A stretch of 64,000 nucleotides of DNA from a virus. Under the pieces are notes generated by a model. That model was not told where the DNA came from, made no database searches, and saw only the letters and a list, made by a program, of their open reading frames with translations. The stretch spans positions 1 through 64,000 of IMG/VR virus record IMGVR_UViG_3300026512_000009, one strand, 5' to 3'. Shown piece after piece: positions 24,882 through 35,670 of the stretch; the first letter of the stretch is position 1; each line of letters opens with the position of its first letter. Both the position numbers and the translations under genes were made by a program.

Positions 24882-27800
24882 ATGGATAAAACAATCGATT
24901 TAAACGGAATACAACCTACAACTGTATCTAAATTAAAAGAAAAAATGGATACACAGGCTATAACTTATATGAATAAACTAAATGATAGTGTAAAGATTAT
25001 AGACCCTATTGAAGAAGCTTATAAGAAAGATGTAAGAGATATAACTAAAGCTTATGACGATAATCCAGAAGAAGCACAAAAGCATTTAGATTTAGCTAAA
25101 GCTTATTATGAGTATAGTATTATAGCTAGAGAGAAAAATAATTTAGAACAAGTTAATGCAGCTAATGTAAATCCTTATAAGATAAATGAAGGAATACTAG
25201 ATCAAGAAATAGAAGGTATCAATACCAGAGAAACTAACTATAAAGACGCTAAAAAAGAAGATTGGGCTAATGTAGGTAAAAGAGCTGCTATATCAATAGC
25301 TAAAATCCCAGGAGAACTAGCAGGATATGCAGAGAAAGGTTTAGGTGCTTTAGCTGGTGCTTTACTTTTATCTAAGAGTGTAGAAGAACATTTTGATATT
25401 GCTGGAGACTATATCTTAGATAAGAATGATAAATTAGAAAAAGCTTTAAATGAAAGATGGAATGTAGATAAATTCTGGATAAATAAATATAATAGAGAAA
25501 GTGCTGAATTAAGTAAAAACTCTACAGGATTTATAGACAGTTCTGTAAAAGGATTTATTCACGGTATAGAAAGTCCTTTTACTGCCATGGCTGAAAGTAC
25601 AGGTGAAATGGCTACAATGATACTTACTCCAGAAGTAAAATTAGCTAGTTATGCTACTCGATTAGCTAAAGGTACTAAATTCGTAGATAACCTTGCTAGT
25701 AAGGCTCTATTAAAGAAAGCTACTACAGATAGTGTAATGAATAAAATAGCTAAAGATGCAGCTAGTTTCGGTTTAAAGGTTACTAAGGGGACGGTTAAGT
25801 TAGCTGATAGTGCAGCTTCTAAAGGTTGGATTGTAGGATTTATGCATACTAATGAAGTCAATGAAGAATATAAGAAGATAACAGGTAAAGATTTAGACAC
25901 GAAAACTAAATTATTATACTTTTCTATTGACTCTGTTATTAGTGGAGCTGATTTTAATTTATTAAAAGCAGGTACTAAAGATGTTTTAAAAAATGCTATG
26001 TTTACTGGCAGTAAAGATACTTTATTTAAACAGTTAAATGTTCTAGCTAGTAAACAACCTGCTATAGTAAAAGCTATAGGATTGACAGGCATAGCAGCTA
26101 CTAATATTGTAAAACCTTTTACAAAAATAACTGCTTCAGTAGCAGGAGAATATACTCAAGAGTTTTTACAGGAATGGCATGACTACAATATAAAAAATGG
26201 TAATAGCTCATTTGCTTTACTTACAGGAGAAACACTAAAAGAAATAGCTGGAAATGCAGGTTCAGCAGCAGCTGGAGCAGGTGCATTACATGTAGTAGGT
26301 ACAACACCAAGTGCTACAGTAAAATCTGTATTAGGTACTATGTCTTTAATTAAAGATGTAACAGACTATACTATAAGAAAACATCGAATGACTAATGCAG
26401 CTAAGATTGTAGATAACGATCATCTTAGTGTTAAAGATGAGCATAATAAGATAGCTGTTGAAGCTTTAAGAAAGACTAATGAACAAAATAGAGTAATTTA
26501 CGATAGGATACTAAAATCTAAAGACTTAACTAAAACATTAGATGAATTAAGTAAAGAACATCCGGATAAGTCAGCTCTTTTCCAAGACACTGTAAAAGCT
26601 GTAAAAGCATCTAATATAGATGAGAAAAAAGTAGCAACTTTAAAACAATCTTTGCTAAACCATATAAACCTTGAAGGTAAAACTGTAGAAGAGACTAAAG
26701 CATTTACTAATGAATTGAAAAGTAAACTTGAAGAGTTTGACGTAGAGAGTAATAGTGATAAGACCTTAGAAGAAGTAATAAGTCCTGACACTAAACAATT
26801 ATTAGAACATATAATAAAGAAAAGTAACAGTAAAGTAAGTATAGAAGAATTACTTAAAGAGAAAGTATCTGAAAGCAGTATAAATCTTATTAAAAATACT
26901 GTAGATACTTATGCTAAAGATATAGATAGTCTAACTAACAATGAAGATTTAACATACTCATTTTTAGATACATTAGAGCAAGCAGCTATTAAGTATAATG
27001 ACATAATAACATCTAAACAAATAGAGTCTGTCATAAATACCCCTCTTACAGAAAAAGAACAAAATGAAGCTAAAGCACATATAGCAAGTTTATTAGATAA
27101 AGCTGTATTCAGTAATAACCAAGCAATAGTACAAATCAATGGATTAAGTAGACCTATACATCTAGGTAGAACTAAAACTGGACCAGTTACAGTAAATGGG
27201 GTAAAAGTACATAATAATACACCTAACACTACTATAGTACACAATTTAATGAAGGAAGCTAAAGATAAGACTAAAGAACTAGCTAGTAATCTTTCTTTAG
27301 ATAAGTTAGTAGCTTTAAAAGAGTCTTTAGATAACACTAAAGTAAATGAGACTAATGAAGAACAATTAAAGAAAGTAAAGGATGTAGTAAATAAAGCTTT
27401 AGATATTAAAGTAGATGCATATAATACTTTATTCGGTAAAAAGAATGAAACATTAACAGATGAGAATATTGATTTTGGAGATAGTAAAACTGGTCCTGAA
27501 CTATTTAAAGGAGAGAACTCGTTACAGGAAGAAGCTAATCCTTTAAAACAGACTATCGTTAAACAGACATACGCTAAAATAGCAGAAGGTAGTAGTAAAG
27601 AAGTACCTAATAAAGAAGTATTTGAAAGTACTATAGAAGCTTATGCAGATACTTCAAAATCAGAAATAGATTTAGAAAATACTCCAGATATTCAACAAAC
27701 TGCACAAGAAGCAGTAAAGACTGTTATTAATGAAGATATAAGTCTAGATGGTAAGAAAGCTAAAGAAGTCATTGATGCTCTGAAGAAAGCTTTAGAAGTT

Positions 27801-28592
27801 GCAAATAAAGAACCTGAACAAAATAGAAAAGCCTACTTTACAGGTGGAGCACTTGAAAACTTAAGTAATGTATTACCTGAAAAAGAAGAAGCAATAGGGT
27901 CTAATATAAATAACATAGAAAAACTTTATGATAAACTAACAGGTAGAGGTGAGATAGATAAGTCATTAACTAAAGATAATATTAGAGATACATTAACTAA
28001 AAAACAAAACAATCTAACAGATAAAGAAATAGATCTATTAACAGATTATATAACAGATTTAATAGCTAATAAGCCTAGTATGTTAAATAACTTGATATCT
28101 GATCCTTTATTATCTGCTTTTATAGGAGAAACTAAATTTAAAAACAGTAAAGACTTCTATACAAAACTTACTAGTCATGTAAATAGACAGTATCAAGCTT
28201 TATTGAATAATACTAATAAAACACATGTAGTAGATATAGAAATACTAAAAGCAGTTAAAGGGCAATTAAAGAGTCTTAAATCATTAGTTAACTTTTTAAA
28301 AGATAAAGACATTTCGAATTTAAAACTACCTACAGAAAAAGAATTATCATTATTAGACTCTAATATTAAATTATTAGAACTGAGTAGTAAAAACACTCAA
28401 GTAGGTTTAAATGATATAATTAGACAAGCCAAAGAAGTTGCTAAGACTATAAAATATGAGTTTGAAAATAGTACTAAGGCAGAAGAAGATAAAGGTACTG
28501 CGATGGAATATACGATATTGAATGAGAAAGCAGATAAGAAAACGTTAGCAGAAATTTTTAAAAGACTAGATAAAGCAGGTATGATCTGTTAA
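24882..28592 (+). CDS. Large ejection-type virion protein, 1236 residues
   Basis: Mostly helical. Two hydrophobic zones lie in the first 500 residues: around 150-170 (IPGELAGYAEKGLGALAGALL) and around 450-480 (Ala/Gly-rich, AGNAGSAAAGAGALHVVG). Long Lys/Glu/Asn coiled regions follow. Such proteins are packaged inside the capsid and expelled with the DNA. It is directly followed by the 2142-residue protein in the same operon. No enzymatic motif found by eye. Confidence 0.65.
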   Translation: MDKTIDLNGIQPTTVSKLKEKMDTQAITYMNKLNDSVKIIDPIEEAYKKDVRDITKAYDDNPEEAQKHLDLAKAYYEYSIIAREKNNLEQVNAANVNPYKINEGILDQEIEGINTRETNYKDAKKEDWANVGKRAAISIAKIPGELAGYAEKGLGALAGALLLSKSVEEHFDIAGDYILDKNDKLEKALNERWNVDKFWINKYNRESAELSKNSTGFIDSSVKGFIHGIESPFTAMAESTGEMATMILTPEVKLASYATRLAKGTKFVDNLASKALLKKATTDSVMNKIAKDAASFGLKVTKGTVKLADSAASKGWIVGFMHTNEVNEEYKKITGKDLDTKTKLLYFSIDSVISGADFNLLKAGTKDVLKNAMFTGSKDTLFKQLNVLASKQPAIVKAIGLTGIAATNIVKPFTKITASVAGEYTQEFLQEWHDYNIKNGNSSFALLTGETLKEIAGNAGSAAAGAGALHVVGTTPSATVKSVLGTMSLIKDVTDYTIRKHRMTNAAKIVDNDHLSVKDEHNKIAVEALRKTNEQNRVIYDRILKSKDLTKTLDELSKEHPDKSALFQDTVKAVKASNIDEKKVATLKQSLLNHINLEGKTVEETKAFTNELKSKLEEFDVESNSDKTLEEVISPDTKQLLEHIIKKSNSKVSIEELLKEKVSESSINLIKNTVDTYAKDIDSLTNNEDLTYSFLDTLEQAAIKYNDIITSKQIESVINTPLTEKEQNEAKAHIASLLDKAVFSNNQAIVQINGLSRPIHLGRTKTGPVTVNGVKVHNNTPNTTIVHNLMKEAKDKTKELASNLSLDKLVALKESLDNTKVNETNEEQLKKVKDVVNKALDIKVDAYNTLFGKKNETLTDENIDFGDSKTGPELFKGENSLQEEANPLKQTIVKQTYAKIAEGSSKEVPNKEVFESTIEAYADTSKSEIDLENTPDIQQTAQEAVKTVINEDISLDGKKAKEVIDALKKALEVANKEPEQNRKAYFTGGALENLSNVLPEKEEAIGSNINNIEKLYDKLTGRGEIDKSLTKDNIRDTLTKKQNNLTDKEIDLLTDYITDLIANKPSMLNNLISDPLLSAFIGETKFKNSKDFYTKLTSHVNRQYQALLNNTNKTHVVDIEILKAVKGQLKSLKSLVNFLKDKDISNLKLPTEKELSLLDSNIKLLELSSKNTQVGLNDIIRQAKEVAKTIKYEFENSTKAEEDKGTAMEYTILNEKADKKTLAEIFKRLDKAGMIC

Positions 28593-28601
28593 GGAGATTA
28601 A

Positions 28602-31600
28602 ATGAGTTGTATAACTAAAGAAGAATTTGAAAAGTATTTTACTACAATTGATAAAGAAGCTACTAAAGAAATGTTAGCTGAAATGTTGCATAGAAGACCT
28701 AAGTTTTCTATATGGGATATAAAAGCAGAAGACATTACAACATTAATTAAAGATATAAAAAGTAAAGTAGGATATGAAATAGCTTCTATACCTACTGTAT
28801 TAGATAATATGACTAAAGTTAGAATGAAAAGATTATTCTGGGAAGGTAATAGGGAAGTCTTAAATGAAAGCTTTTATGATATATTCAGTAATGATGTTAA
28901 CGTAAAAGAGAATATCATTACTATGAAACATATAATAGACAGTATAAGTAGTGAATTAGCTAAAGTTGATAGAGAAGGTTTAGATGTAAATAGTATTGTA
29001 AATAAAGAAACAGGTACTGTAAATATTCCTTTAGCTAGATTAGCTACCGTAATCGGTAGAGAGATAGCATATACTCAAGGAATAGCAACTAAAGAGAATG
29101 GTAAATTAACTAAAGAAGAAGCTGCTTATAGAGAGATGCTATATTATAAGATAGGTATAGAACAAATAGAAAGACTAGAAAGACAAGGAATAGTAAAGAC
29201 TGGAGAATTACCTGTAGTAAATGATTTCTATTCTGAAGAAACTAAAGGTAAAGTAAATGTAACTAATATGCCTTCTGTATCTTTAGTGTTAGACAGGTCA
29301 ATGTTTAATGCTGGAGAGATAGCAGATTTTAAAAAGGCATTGTTTAAAGGCTATAACGAATTAATAGGTAATAAATTATATACTGCACTTAACAGTACTA
29401 TAAATCCACTAAGTAGATTAGTTAGAGAGACTTTAATTACTTATCCTCCTAAGGAAAAACCTTCAGCTAAAGAATTAGCTAAAGGAGATTACATGAAAGT
29501 AACAAATCTTAATAAATTGTTTAGGGATATTATGGAGACAGTAGATCTTAAACTAGATAAATCTTTTACTGATATGTTATTAACATTAGCTAGAGAATAT
29601 GAAAACAATATGGATAAACCTTTTAGTACATTCATTAGAGAGTCTAACTTACCTGAAGTTGCTAATATAGCTAAAGTGTTAGGTTTACATGATACACACA
29701 GTAAAGCTAATAAGACATCTACATTAGGTCAGAATGTATCTATGATGAGTCCTGTAGAGTCTGCAGTTAACTGGTTAATAGATCAAAAACTAGAAGAAGG
29801 TAGTTACCCTGAAGAAATTAAATGGTTTCCTACATATGCATTTGTAAGGAATGCTAGATTACATGACTTAAACAGTTTTCTTAACGCTCAGCTAGAAAAG
29901 TTTGTTAGGGGAGCCATTAGATTAGGAGATCCTGTAACAATAGAAAAAGGAAGTATTGCAGAACAAGTTATGTATGCAGGTATAGAAGAGGTATTAGATG
30001 TAACTAAAGATGGTCAAACTGCAGAACAGGCTATAACAGAATTAGTAAACACTATTAAAGATTTAGATAAGAATAATAAAGATGATATATTTTATATCAA
30101 AGGTTTTGTTAATGCTATAGTAGAGGAGAAGGCTACAGAGAGAGCTTTATTAGATAAGATAGCTAGATTAATAAATACAGGTAAAGCATTTAAAGGACAA
30201 ATGCCTACTGAAGTATACAAAGCACTTATAGGTATAGCAGACTTAGTAAAAGCTAAAGATGAAAACACAATCAATACAACGTTTAATGTAGAACCGGATG
30301 CTACAGCTAGTGGGTTTTCTATTATGATTATGCAGAAATTAAATACAGCTAATCCAGAACAAAGAGCAGCATTAATAGAATTAGCTAAAGGTTTAGGTAT
30401 ATTTAAAAGAGATAAAGATACTAAAACAGTAAGAGATCCTTACCAGTTAGCAGAAGAAGGTATTAAAAGAATATTAAACAATGAAACTAAATCAAATACA
30501 GAACTAGATTTCTTAGATGAAATAGATAGTGAACTTAATGAAGATACAGACATTGAAAACAAGAAAGAAAAACTAAAAGATTTATTAGATAGTGGTATAT
30601 TTAGAAATTTAAGAGATATAGCTAAAATACCTACAGTATCTCTTATATATCAACAATCAAAATCAGGAGCTAGAAGTTCAATAGCTAAAGATATAGCAGA
30701 TACTTTAATTACAGCTTTAGAAAAAGGAGATGTAGAAGGTAGAAAAAAAGCAAATAAGTATGTAACTAAATTACTAGAAAATGAACATCTACCTGAAAAC
30801 TATAATCCTTTAGAAGACTCAGCCCTAAAACGTAAACTTATTAAAGTTTTAAAATCTAAAGGACATATTCCTGAAATCTTATATTCTATTATCGAAGAAG
30901 AGGCTAAAGGTAAATATTTTGAGTCTTTCGATGAAAGAACTAAAGCTATGTTTGATGTAGCTAAGAATTTATCAACTAAGTTTAACATACCTTTAAAAAT
31001 ACTACCTGCTTTAACAGCAATAGATTTCCGTAATGGAAGAAGAAGAGCAGACTTTAAAGACTTAATGCAATACGGTATTCCTTTAATGAAAAGAAATAAC
31101 GTTATAGAAGAAGTTACTGATGAGAATGGTAATCCATATCAAGTAATGAGAGTAGAAGAAGTACCTCTGTTTACTACATTCGGTACATTAACTACACACA
31201 GTACAGATGAAGCTATATTAGCTAAAGCAACAATAGCTACTAAAAAAAGAGTAGGTAAAGATTTTAATATATACGGTATTCAAGATGCAATAATTGCTGA
31301 TCCTAATATAGCAGCTATATTCCAAGAAGAGTATATAAAAGCTACTAAAGATGTGTTATTAGATTATGACACTAAAGAAGAACTACTTAAATCTATGGAA
31401 TTAATGGTAGCTGAAATAGAGAGTAGAAAATTAGAAGAGAAAGATAAAGAAAGTTTAAAAGCAGCTAAAACTTTTATTAATAATATTAAACAAGAAATAG
31501 CAGAAGGTAAAACACAAAAACAAACATTAATTGATTCTATGTTTGATGAGGATAGTAGTTATTTATTCGGGTTTGAAGTAGAAGCAAAACCTAAAAAAGT

Positions 31601-34600
31601 TAAAACTAAAAAAATACATAAGGCTAAATCTAGATCAGGATTGTCTAAATGGATGGAGAAATTAAAAGACGAGTCAGAATTTATACGAAGAGTAGGGTAT
31701 GAAGGTCTATTACCTGAGTTTAAAGTAGACCCTAATATGTCAGAAGATGCTAAGTATGATCCTACAACAGATACTGTATATGTAAAAGATAAAAAATTAT
31801 TAACTAAAGAAGTGATAGAACACGAAATTGCACATGCAATAGTAAGTGGATATATAAATGAAAGAGCTACTAAAACTAATTTCCATGAAGTACATAATGT
31901 CAGAAATAGTAAAGATATAAACTTACACCATATTACAGTCGCTTTAGATTTACTAACTAAAACAATGAGTGATGACAATAGAATGCAACATATTAAGTCT
32001 TATGAAAAAGTACAAGATCAAATTAATGAATTTGTTACTTTATATACAACAGATAAAGATTTTAGAGATAAAGTAAATAACCGTTTAACTAAACATACAG
32101 AAAAGAGTAATAAGAAAAGACTAGGAGATAGCCTTATAGCTTATTTAACTAATATTGCGTTTAGATTAAGAGCAGTATTAAAAGCTTTTATGAAAGGAGA
32201 TTTTAAAAACTATACTGAAAGTACTAAGTACAAAAAAGATATAATGTTTAAAACTAAAAACGGAGAAGAAGTGTTTAACCTTAGTCCTGACTTATTAGCT
32301 AAATCTGTATCCTCTACTATAAACAAAGGGTTTTTATATAGAGCTGTATCTTCTAAAACATCTAATGGTAGTGTTATGTACAAAGATAAGAAAGTAGATG
32401 AAATTTATAAGGATGATCACCAGAATTATACACCAAAGAAAAGAGTAGATGATAGAATTGAACAAGCTACTCTTATTAGAGCAAATGAAGCTATTAGAGC
32501 AGCTTTTGTTAATAAAGGAGAAGCATTAAGCGTTAAAGCTTTAAAAGAAATACATAAGAAACTTAAAAATAAGTTTCCTGTATATGCTACAGCTTTTGAT
32601 AAAGTAATGGAGTTGTACGAAGAAAATACTCCTTTACAGAAGATACTACACTATACAAATATTAAACCTTTAGCTGATAGTAAAACTAAAAATGAATTAC
32701 TATCTCTATATCAAAATATTATAGAAGATAGTAGTAGAATGATCGATGAAGGTATGGTTAGATTTGAAGAAGCTACTAAAAACTTAACTAAAGAAGAGAA
32801 GAGTTTATTAGATAAAACAGTTAATAAAGTACCTTTACATAGTTATTATGACTTACCTATAAACGTAAGAAATAAACCTATAGAAGAAGCTTTAGATATG
32901 TATTCTAATGACTTTAATAGAAGAGAGTTTGGGTTATTAGATGAAATAGCTGAAGTAGTAGTAAACAAAAAAGTAGGTAAAAACTTAGTATATAATACAT
33001 ATGAATTATTCGGTGATAACCATAATGCAGAAGCAGTAGTTACTTTATTAAGTATTAAGAAGTTAGCAGAGAAAGAAAAAACTACTACTGATAATATAAA
33101 ACAGTTACTAGAACATAAAGACCTAAAAAACATATTATCTGATAATGCATTAGCTTTAAGGTCTTATACACATAAAGTACATAATAATAAAGGTAATACT
33201 AAATCATTAAGGTATGTACATCAAACATTCAACAGGAAAGTAGCTAAAGAGAAAATAGAAACTAAAGTCATAACTAGAGATGAATTAGATAATTACGATT
33301 TAATTGAGGAAAATGGATGGAAGGTATTAAGAAAACCTACAGATACTACTATAGGAATTATATATAGAAAAGTTTATGATGATGTAACTACTAAAGGTAT
33401 AGGAACAGATATTAGGTACAACCAACAAGATGTTTATGTACCAGACCATATCATAATGAAGTATAAACGTAATCTAGAAGCTAATAATGTAGTTACAATA
33501 AACAGAGAGTCTAAGAAAGAAAGAAAGTTCAAAATAGTTTTAACTGAAGAAGAGGAGAATACTTTAGGTTATATGACTGATGCTAAAGATGTAGTTATTA
33601 GATCTACACAACATATGGCAACAGCTAACGACACTATAGTTATTAGAGATAGATTATTGGAAGAGTCTTTAACTATGAAGATAGGTTCTCTTAACGATCC
33701 TAGACTTAATAATCTATTGAATTTAATTAAAGCACAAGACATAGATCATCCATACTTTATAAAATTAGGTACAGATTTACATTATGAGGATTTACCTAAA
33801 GAAGTAAAACAAAAATATATCCTTAAACCTAAAGTATTATCTAATGTACAAAACTTTAATGAAAATGTAACATTAGTTAGAAAAGATATAAGTTATTGGT
33901 TATTAGGAGAAAAACAAGATAGTATCTTTAAATCTGAAAAATTAAGAATTACTAGTAAAGTGTTTAAACATATAGTATCTAGTGCTAAATTAGGTATGGT
34001 TATAGCTAACCCTAAGAAGATCGGAGCTGATATCATTTCTAATAATGAGTATTTAGCAACTATGGGAGTACCTGTAACTAAAATAGCTCAATACGGTCAT
34101 AGAATTATGAAAGAGATGGGAACATTAGATGAAGTAAGATTAGATATGGTACTTAAAAGATATAAATATAATATATTAAGAGAGTCTAGTGGATTTACTA
34201 CAGAAGAGATTAGGAAAGCAGAGAAAGAATATTTAGAGGCTAGAGATAGATTTGATAACCATCCTATGGCTAACGCAGTTAAGAACGGGTTTATTAACTC
34301 TATTAGTTCAGATGTAATCAATAACTCATATACAGAGACTATATCAGGATTACAAGCTGATATCGAAACAGTATTACAAAAGTTATTATTAGATAAGAAC
34401 GGTAACAATACTCTAGTTGCTAAGGGTATAATGAAGTTAGCTAAGTTTGGTTACAACTTAGAAGAAGTATTAGGAGGAATAGCTAAACCTTTAGGTAAAT
34501 TTGAAAGCACTAAAATATTTGAAGAGAGGTTGAAAACTGCTATGGAACACATAGCTAAGTATAAGAAAGAAGATGATGTAGTATCTTATGTACAACAATT

Positions 34601-35030
34601 CTTATTGTCTCCTAAATCAGAAATTGTAAAAACAGGTGTAATGATGAATGACTTATCAGATATTGTAGCTAAAGAAACTTACTATAGACATCTAAGAGAT
34701 GTAGGAGTAAGCCATAAAGAAGCAGTAGTTAAAGTTATACAAGCATTTCCTGACTATAAAGAAGAAATGCCTATAGAGATAAAAGCTTTATCTGATTACG
34801 GTATTTTAATGTTCCCAGCTTATTGGATAAGAATACAAAAAGTAGTTTATAATATGGTAAAAAATAGATTATTATCATTTGGTATAGGAGAGATTGCTTA
34901 TAATGCTTTAGGTATAGAAGATCAATCTATATTTAATAGTAATATATTTAGTAAATACGAACTTATAAATAATCCATTCGATTTAGTAAATATAAATGCA
35001 GTTATACCAACTAAATTGAACCCTCTTTAA
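28602..35030 (+). CDS. Giant ejection-type virion protein with HExxH metalloprotease motif
   Basis: 2142 residues, the largest gene. At residues 1074-1078 the sequence VIEHEIAHAIVSGY is a zincin HExxH site; candidate third ligands follow in a His-rich segment ending HEVHNV about 20 residues on. The C-terminal 130 residues (with ALSDYGILMFPAYWIRIQKV) look like the end of other giant podovirus ejection proteins. I searched for T7/N4-type RNA polymerase motifs and found none, so it is not an N4-like virion polymerase. The protease part could open cell envelope proteins or process virion proteins during entry. Confidence 0.7.
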   Translation: MSCITKEEFEKYFTTIDKEATKEMLAEMLHRRPKFSIWDIKAEDITTLIKDIKSKVGYEIASIPTVLDNMTKVRMKRLFWEGNREVLNESFYDIFSNDVNVKENIITMKHIIDSISSELAKVDREGLDVNSIVNKETGTVNIPLARLATVIGREIAYTQGIATKENGKLTKEEAAYREMLYYKIGIEQIERLERQGIVKTGELPVVNDFYSEETKGKVNVTNMPSVSLVLDRSMFNAGEIADFKKALFKGYNELIGNKLYTALNSTINPLSRLVRETLITYPPKEKPSAKELAKGDYMKVTNLNKLFRDIMETVDLKLDKSFTDMLLTLAREYENNMDKPFSTFIRESNLPEVANIAKVLGLHDTHSKANKTSTLGQNVSMMSPVESAVNWLIDQKLEEGSYPEEIKWFPTYAFVRNARLHDLNSFLNAQLEKFVRGAIRLGDPVTIEKGSIAEQVMYAGIEEVLDVTKDGQTAEQAITELVNTIKDLDKNNKDDIFYIKGFVNAIVEEKATERALLDKIARLINTGKAFKGQMPTEVYKALIGIADLVKAKDENTINTTFNVEPDATASGFSIMIMQKLNTANPEQRAALIELAKGLGIFKRDKDTKTVRDPYQLAEEGIKRILNNETKSNTELDFLDEIDSELNEDTDIENKKEKLKDLLDSGIFRNLRDIAKIPTVSLIYQQSKSGARSSIAKDIADTLITALEKGDVEGRKKANKYVTKLLENEHLPENYNPLEDSALKRKLIKVLKSKGHIPEILYSIIEEEAKGKYFESFDERTKAMFDVAKNLSTKFNIPLKILPALTAIDFRNGRRRADFKDLMQYGIPLMKRNNVIEEVTDENGNPYQVMRVEEVPLFTTFGTLTTHSTDEAILAKATIATKKRVGKDFNIYGIQDAIIADPNIAAIFQEEYIKATKDVLLDYDTKEELLKSMELMVAEIESRKLEEKDKESLKAAKTFINNIKQEIAEGKTQKQTLIDSMFDEDSSYLFGFEVEAKPKKVKTKKIHKAKSRSGLSKWMEKLKDESEFIRRVGYEGLLPEFKVDPNMSEDAKYDPTTDTVYVKDKKLLTKEVIEHEIAHAIVSGYINERATKTNFHEVHNVRNSKDINLHHITVALDLLTKTMSDDNRMQHIKSYEKVQDQINEFVTLYTTDKDFRDKVNNRLTKHTEKSNKKRLGDSLIAYLTNIAFRLRAVLKAFMKGDFKNYTESTKYKKDIMFKTKNGEEVFNLSPDLLAKSVSSTINKGFLYRAVSSKTSNGSVMYKDKKVDEIYKDDHQNYTPKKRVDDRIEQATLIRANEAIRAAFVNKGEALSVKALKEIHKKLKNKFPVYATAFDKVMELYEENTPLQKILHYTNIKPLADSKTKNELLSLYQNIIEDSSRMIDEGMVRFEEATKNLTKEEKSLLDKTVNKVPLHSYYDLPINVRNKPIEEALDMYSNDFNRREFGLLDEIAEVVVNKKVGKNLVYNTYELFGDNHNAEAVVTLLSIKKLAEKEKTTTDNIKQLLEHKDLKNILSDNALALRSYTHKVHNNKGNTKSLRYVHQTFNRKVAKEKIETKVITRDELDNYDLIEENGWKVLRKPTDTTIGIIYRKVYDDVTTKGIGTDIRYNQQDVYVPDHIIMKYKRNLEANNVVTINRESKKERKFKIVLTEEEENTLGYMTDAKDVVIRSTQHMATANDTIVIRDRLLEESLTMKIGSLNDPRLNNLLNLIKAQDIDHPYFIKLGTDLHYEDLPKEVKQKYILKPKVLSNVQNFNENVTLVRKDISYWLLGEKQDSIFKSEKLRITSKVFKHIVSSAKLGMVIANPKKIGADIISNNEYLATMGVPVTKIAQYGHRIMKEMGTLDEVRLDMVLKRYKYNILRESSGFTTEEIRKAEKEYLEARDRFDNHPMANAVKNGFINSISSDVINNSYTETISGLQADIETVLQKLLLDKNGNNTLVAKGIMKLAKFGYNLEEVLGGIAKPLGKFESTKIFEERLKTAMEHIAKYKKEDDVVSYVQQFLLSPKSEIVKTGVMMNDLSDIVAKETYYRHLRDVGVSHKEAVVKVIQAFPDYKEEMPIEIKALSDYGILMFPAYWIRIQKVVYNMVKNRLLSFGIGEIAYNALGIEDQSIFNSNIFSKYELINNPFDLVNINAVIPTKLNPL

Positions 35031-35040
35031 TAATAAGAGG
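35022..35040. terminator. Bidirectional hairpin terminator between convergent modules
   Basis: CCTCTT and AAGAGG form a 6-bp stem with a 7-base loop, overlapping the stop codon of the giant virion protein and lying where plus- and minus-strand transcription meet. ACTCTTTT follows on the plus strand. T-runs are short, so efficiency is uncertain. Confidence 0.5.
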
Positions 35041-35191
35041 ACTCTTTTAGTGATATATAAGTAATTGTAAATATGATTGCTGCAATAGAAATAGGTAGAA
35101 GTAAATAAGAAGAATAAAACATAACTATAAGTGTTACCATAATAAATATAGTAATAGATATAGCTTTAAGTAGTGTAAATATTTTATTCAC
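35027..35191 (-). CDS. Small membrane protein with GTG start, 54 residues
   Basis: An open frame on the minus strand from a GTG at 35191 to a stop that overlaps the end of the plus-strand late operon by four bases. Almost all residues are hydrophobic, giving two candidate transmembrane segments (ISITIFIMVTLIVMF and LLLPISIAAIIFTITYI). GGGG lies 6 bases before the GTG. It would be the last gene of the minus-strand module and follows a small coiled-coil gene, an arrangement also seen for spanin or holin-regulator pairs. Function is unknown. Confidence 0.45.
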   Translation of the reverse strand: MNKIFTLLKAISITIFIMVTLIVMFYSSYLLLPISIAAIIFTITYISLKESSYY

Positions 35192-35381
35192 TACTTTCCC
35201 CTATCAGTCTATCAAACTCACCTCTTAGTTTTACTAGCTCTTTAGTACAATTATCTATATCTAATCTAATTTCATAAGTTACAGCTGGTGTATGAGCATA
35301 TTTATTTTTAAGTTTATCTTCTAACTTTATAATATAGTTAGAAATATCTGTAATCTTATTTTGTAATTCTTTTAATTTCAT
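35184..35381 (-). CDS. Small coiled-coil protein, 65 residues
   Basis: The start is placed at the ATG at 35381, which has AAAGGAG directly upstream; a longer frame to 35462 lacks one. The product is a single charged helix (LKELQNKITDISNYIIKLE) with an acidic end. No family known. It overlaps the following membrane protein gene. Confidence 0.6.
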   Translation of the reverse strand: MKLKELQNKITDISNYIIKLEDKLKNKYAHTPAVTYEIRLDIDNCTKELVKLRGEFDRLIGESSE

Positions 35382-35382
35382 A

Positions 35383-35670
35383 CTACTCCTTTGATTTACA
35401 ATGTTTATCTTTAATAAACTGTCTAAGTAATTCAACGATATCGCATTCTTCAGCAATATCATCTAAACTGATGTATAACATACCTTTAGTCTCAAGTACA
35501 TAATCAGATCCATCATCATAGAATTTAGGTATACCATATTCTACAGTAACTGTATCTTTGCCTTTTAAAAGCATATATGAAAACATTTCATATGCTTCAT
35601 TTGTTTGATATATAGCATCATACACCTCATCAGAGGTAGTATAATGATATTCAAAATCGATATTATTCAT
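35383..35670 (-). CDS. Small protein, paralogue of the protein at 56290-56577
   Basis: 95 residues. The segment MLLKGKDTVTVEYG-IP, an acidic turn and KGMLYISLDDIAEE align with MLSKGHRYVTVEYG-IP and YGVIDISVEDF in the protein from 56290-56577. They share position of all strands, so they are duplicates of one gene family. No function known. Acidic, soluble. Confidence 0.6.
   Translation of the reverse strand: MNNIDFEYHYTTSDEVYDAIYQTNEAYEMFSYMLLKGKDTVTVEYGIPKFYDDGSDYVLETKGMLYISLDDIAEECDIVELLRQFIKDKHCKSKE

Noticed and set aside
28602-35030. N4-type virion RNA polymerase
   Set aside because: Size and position fit, but motifs A, B and C of T7/N4 polymerases are not present, while a zinc-protease motif is.
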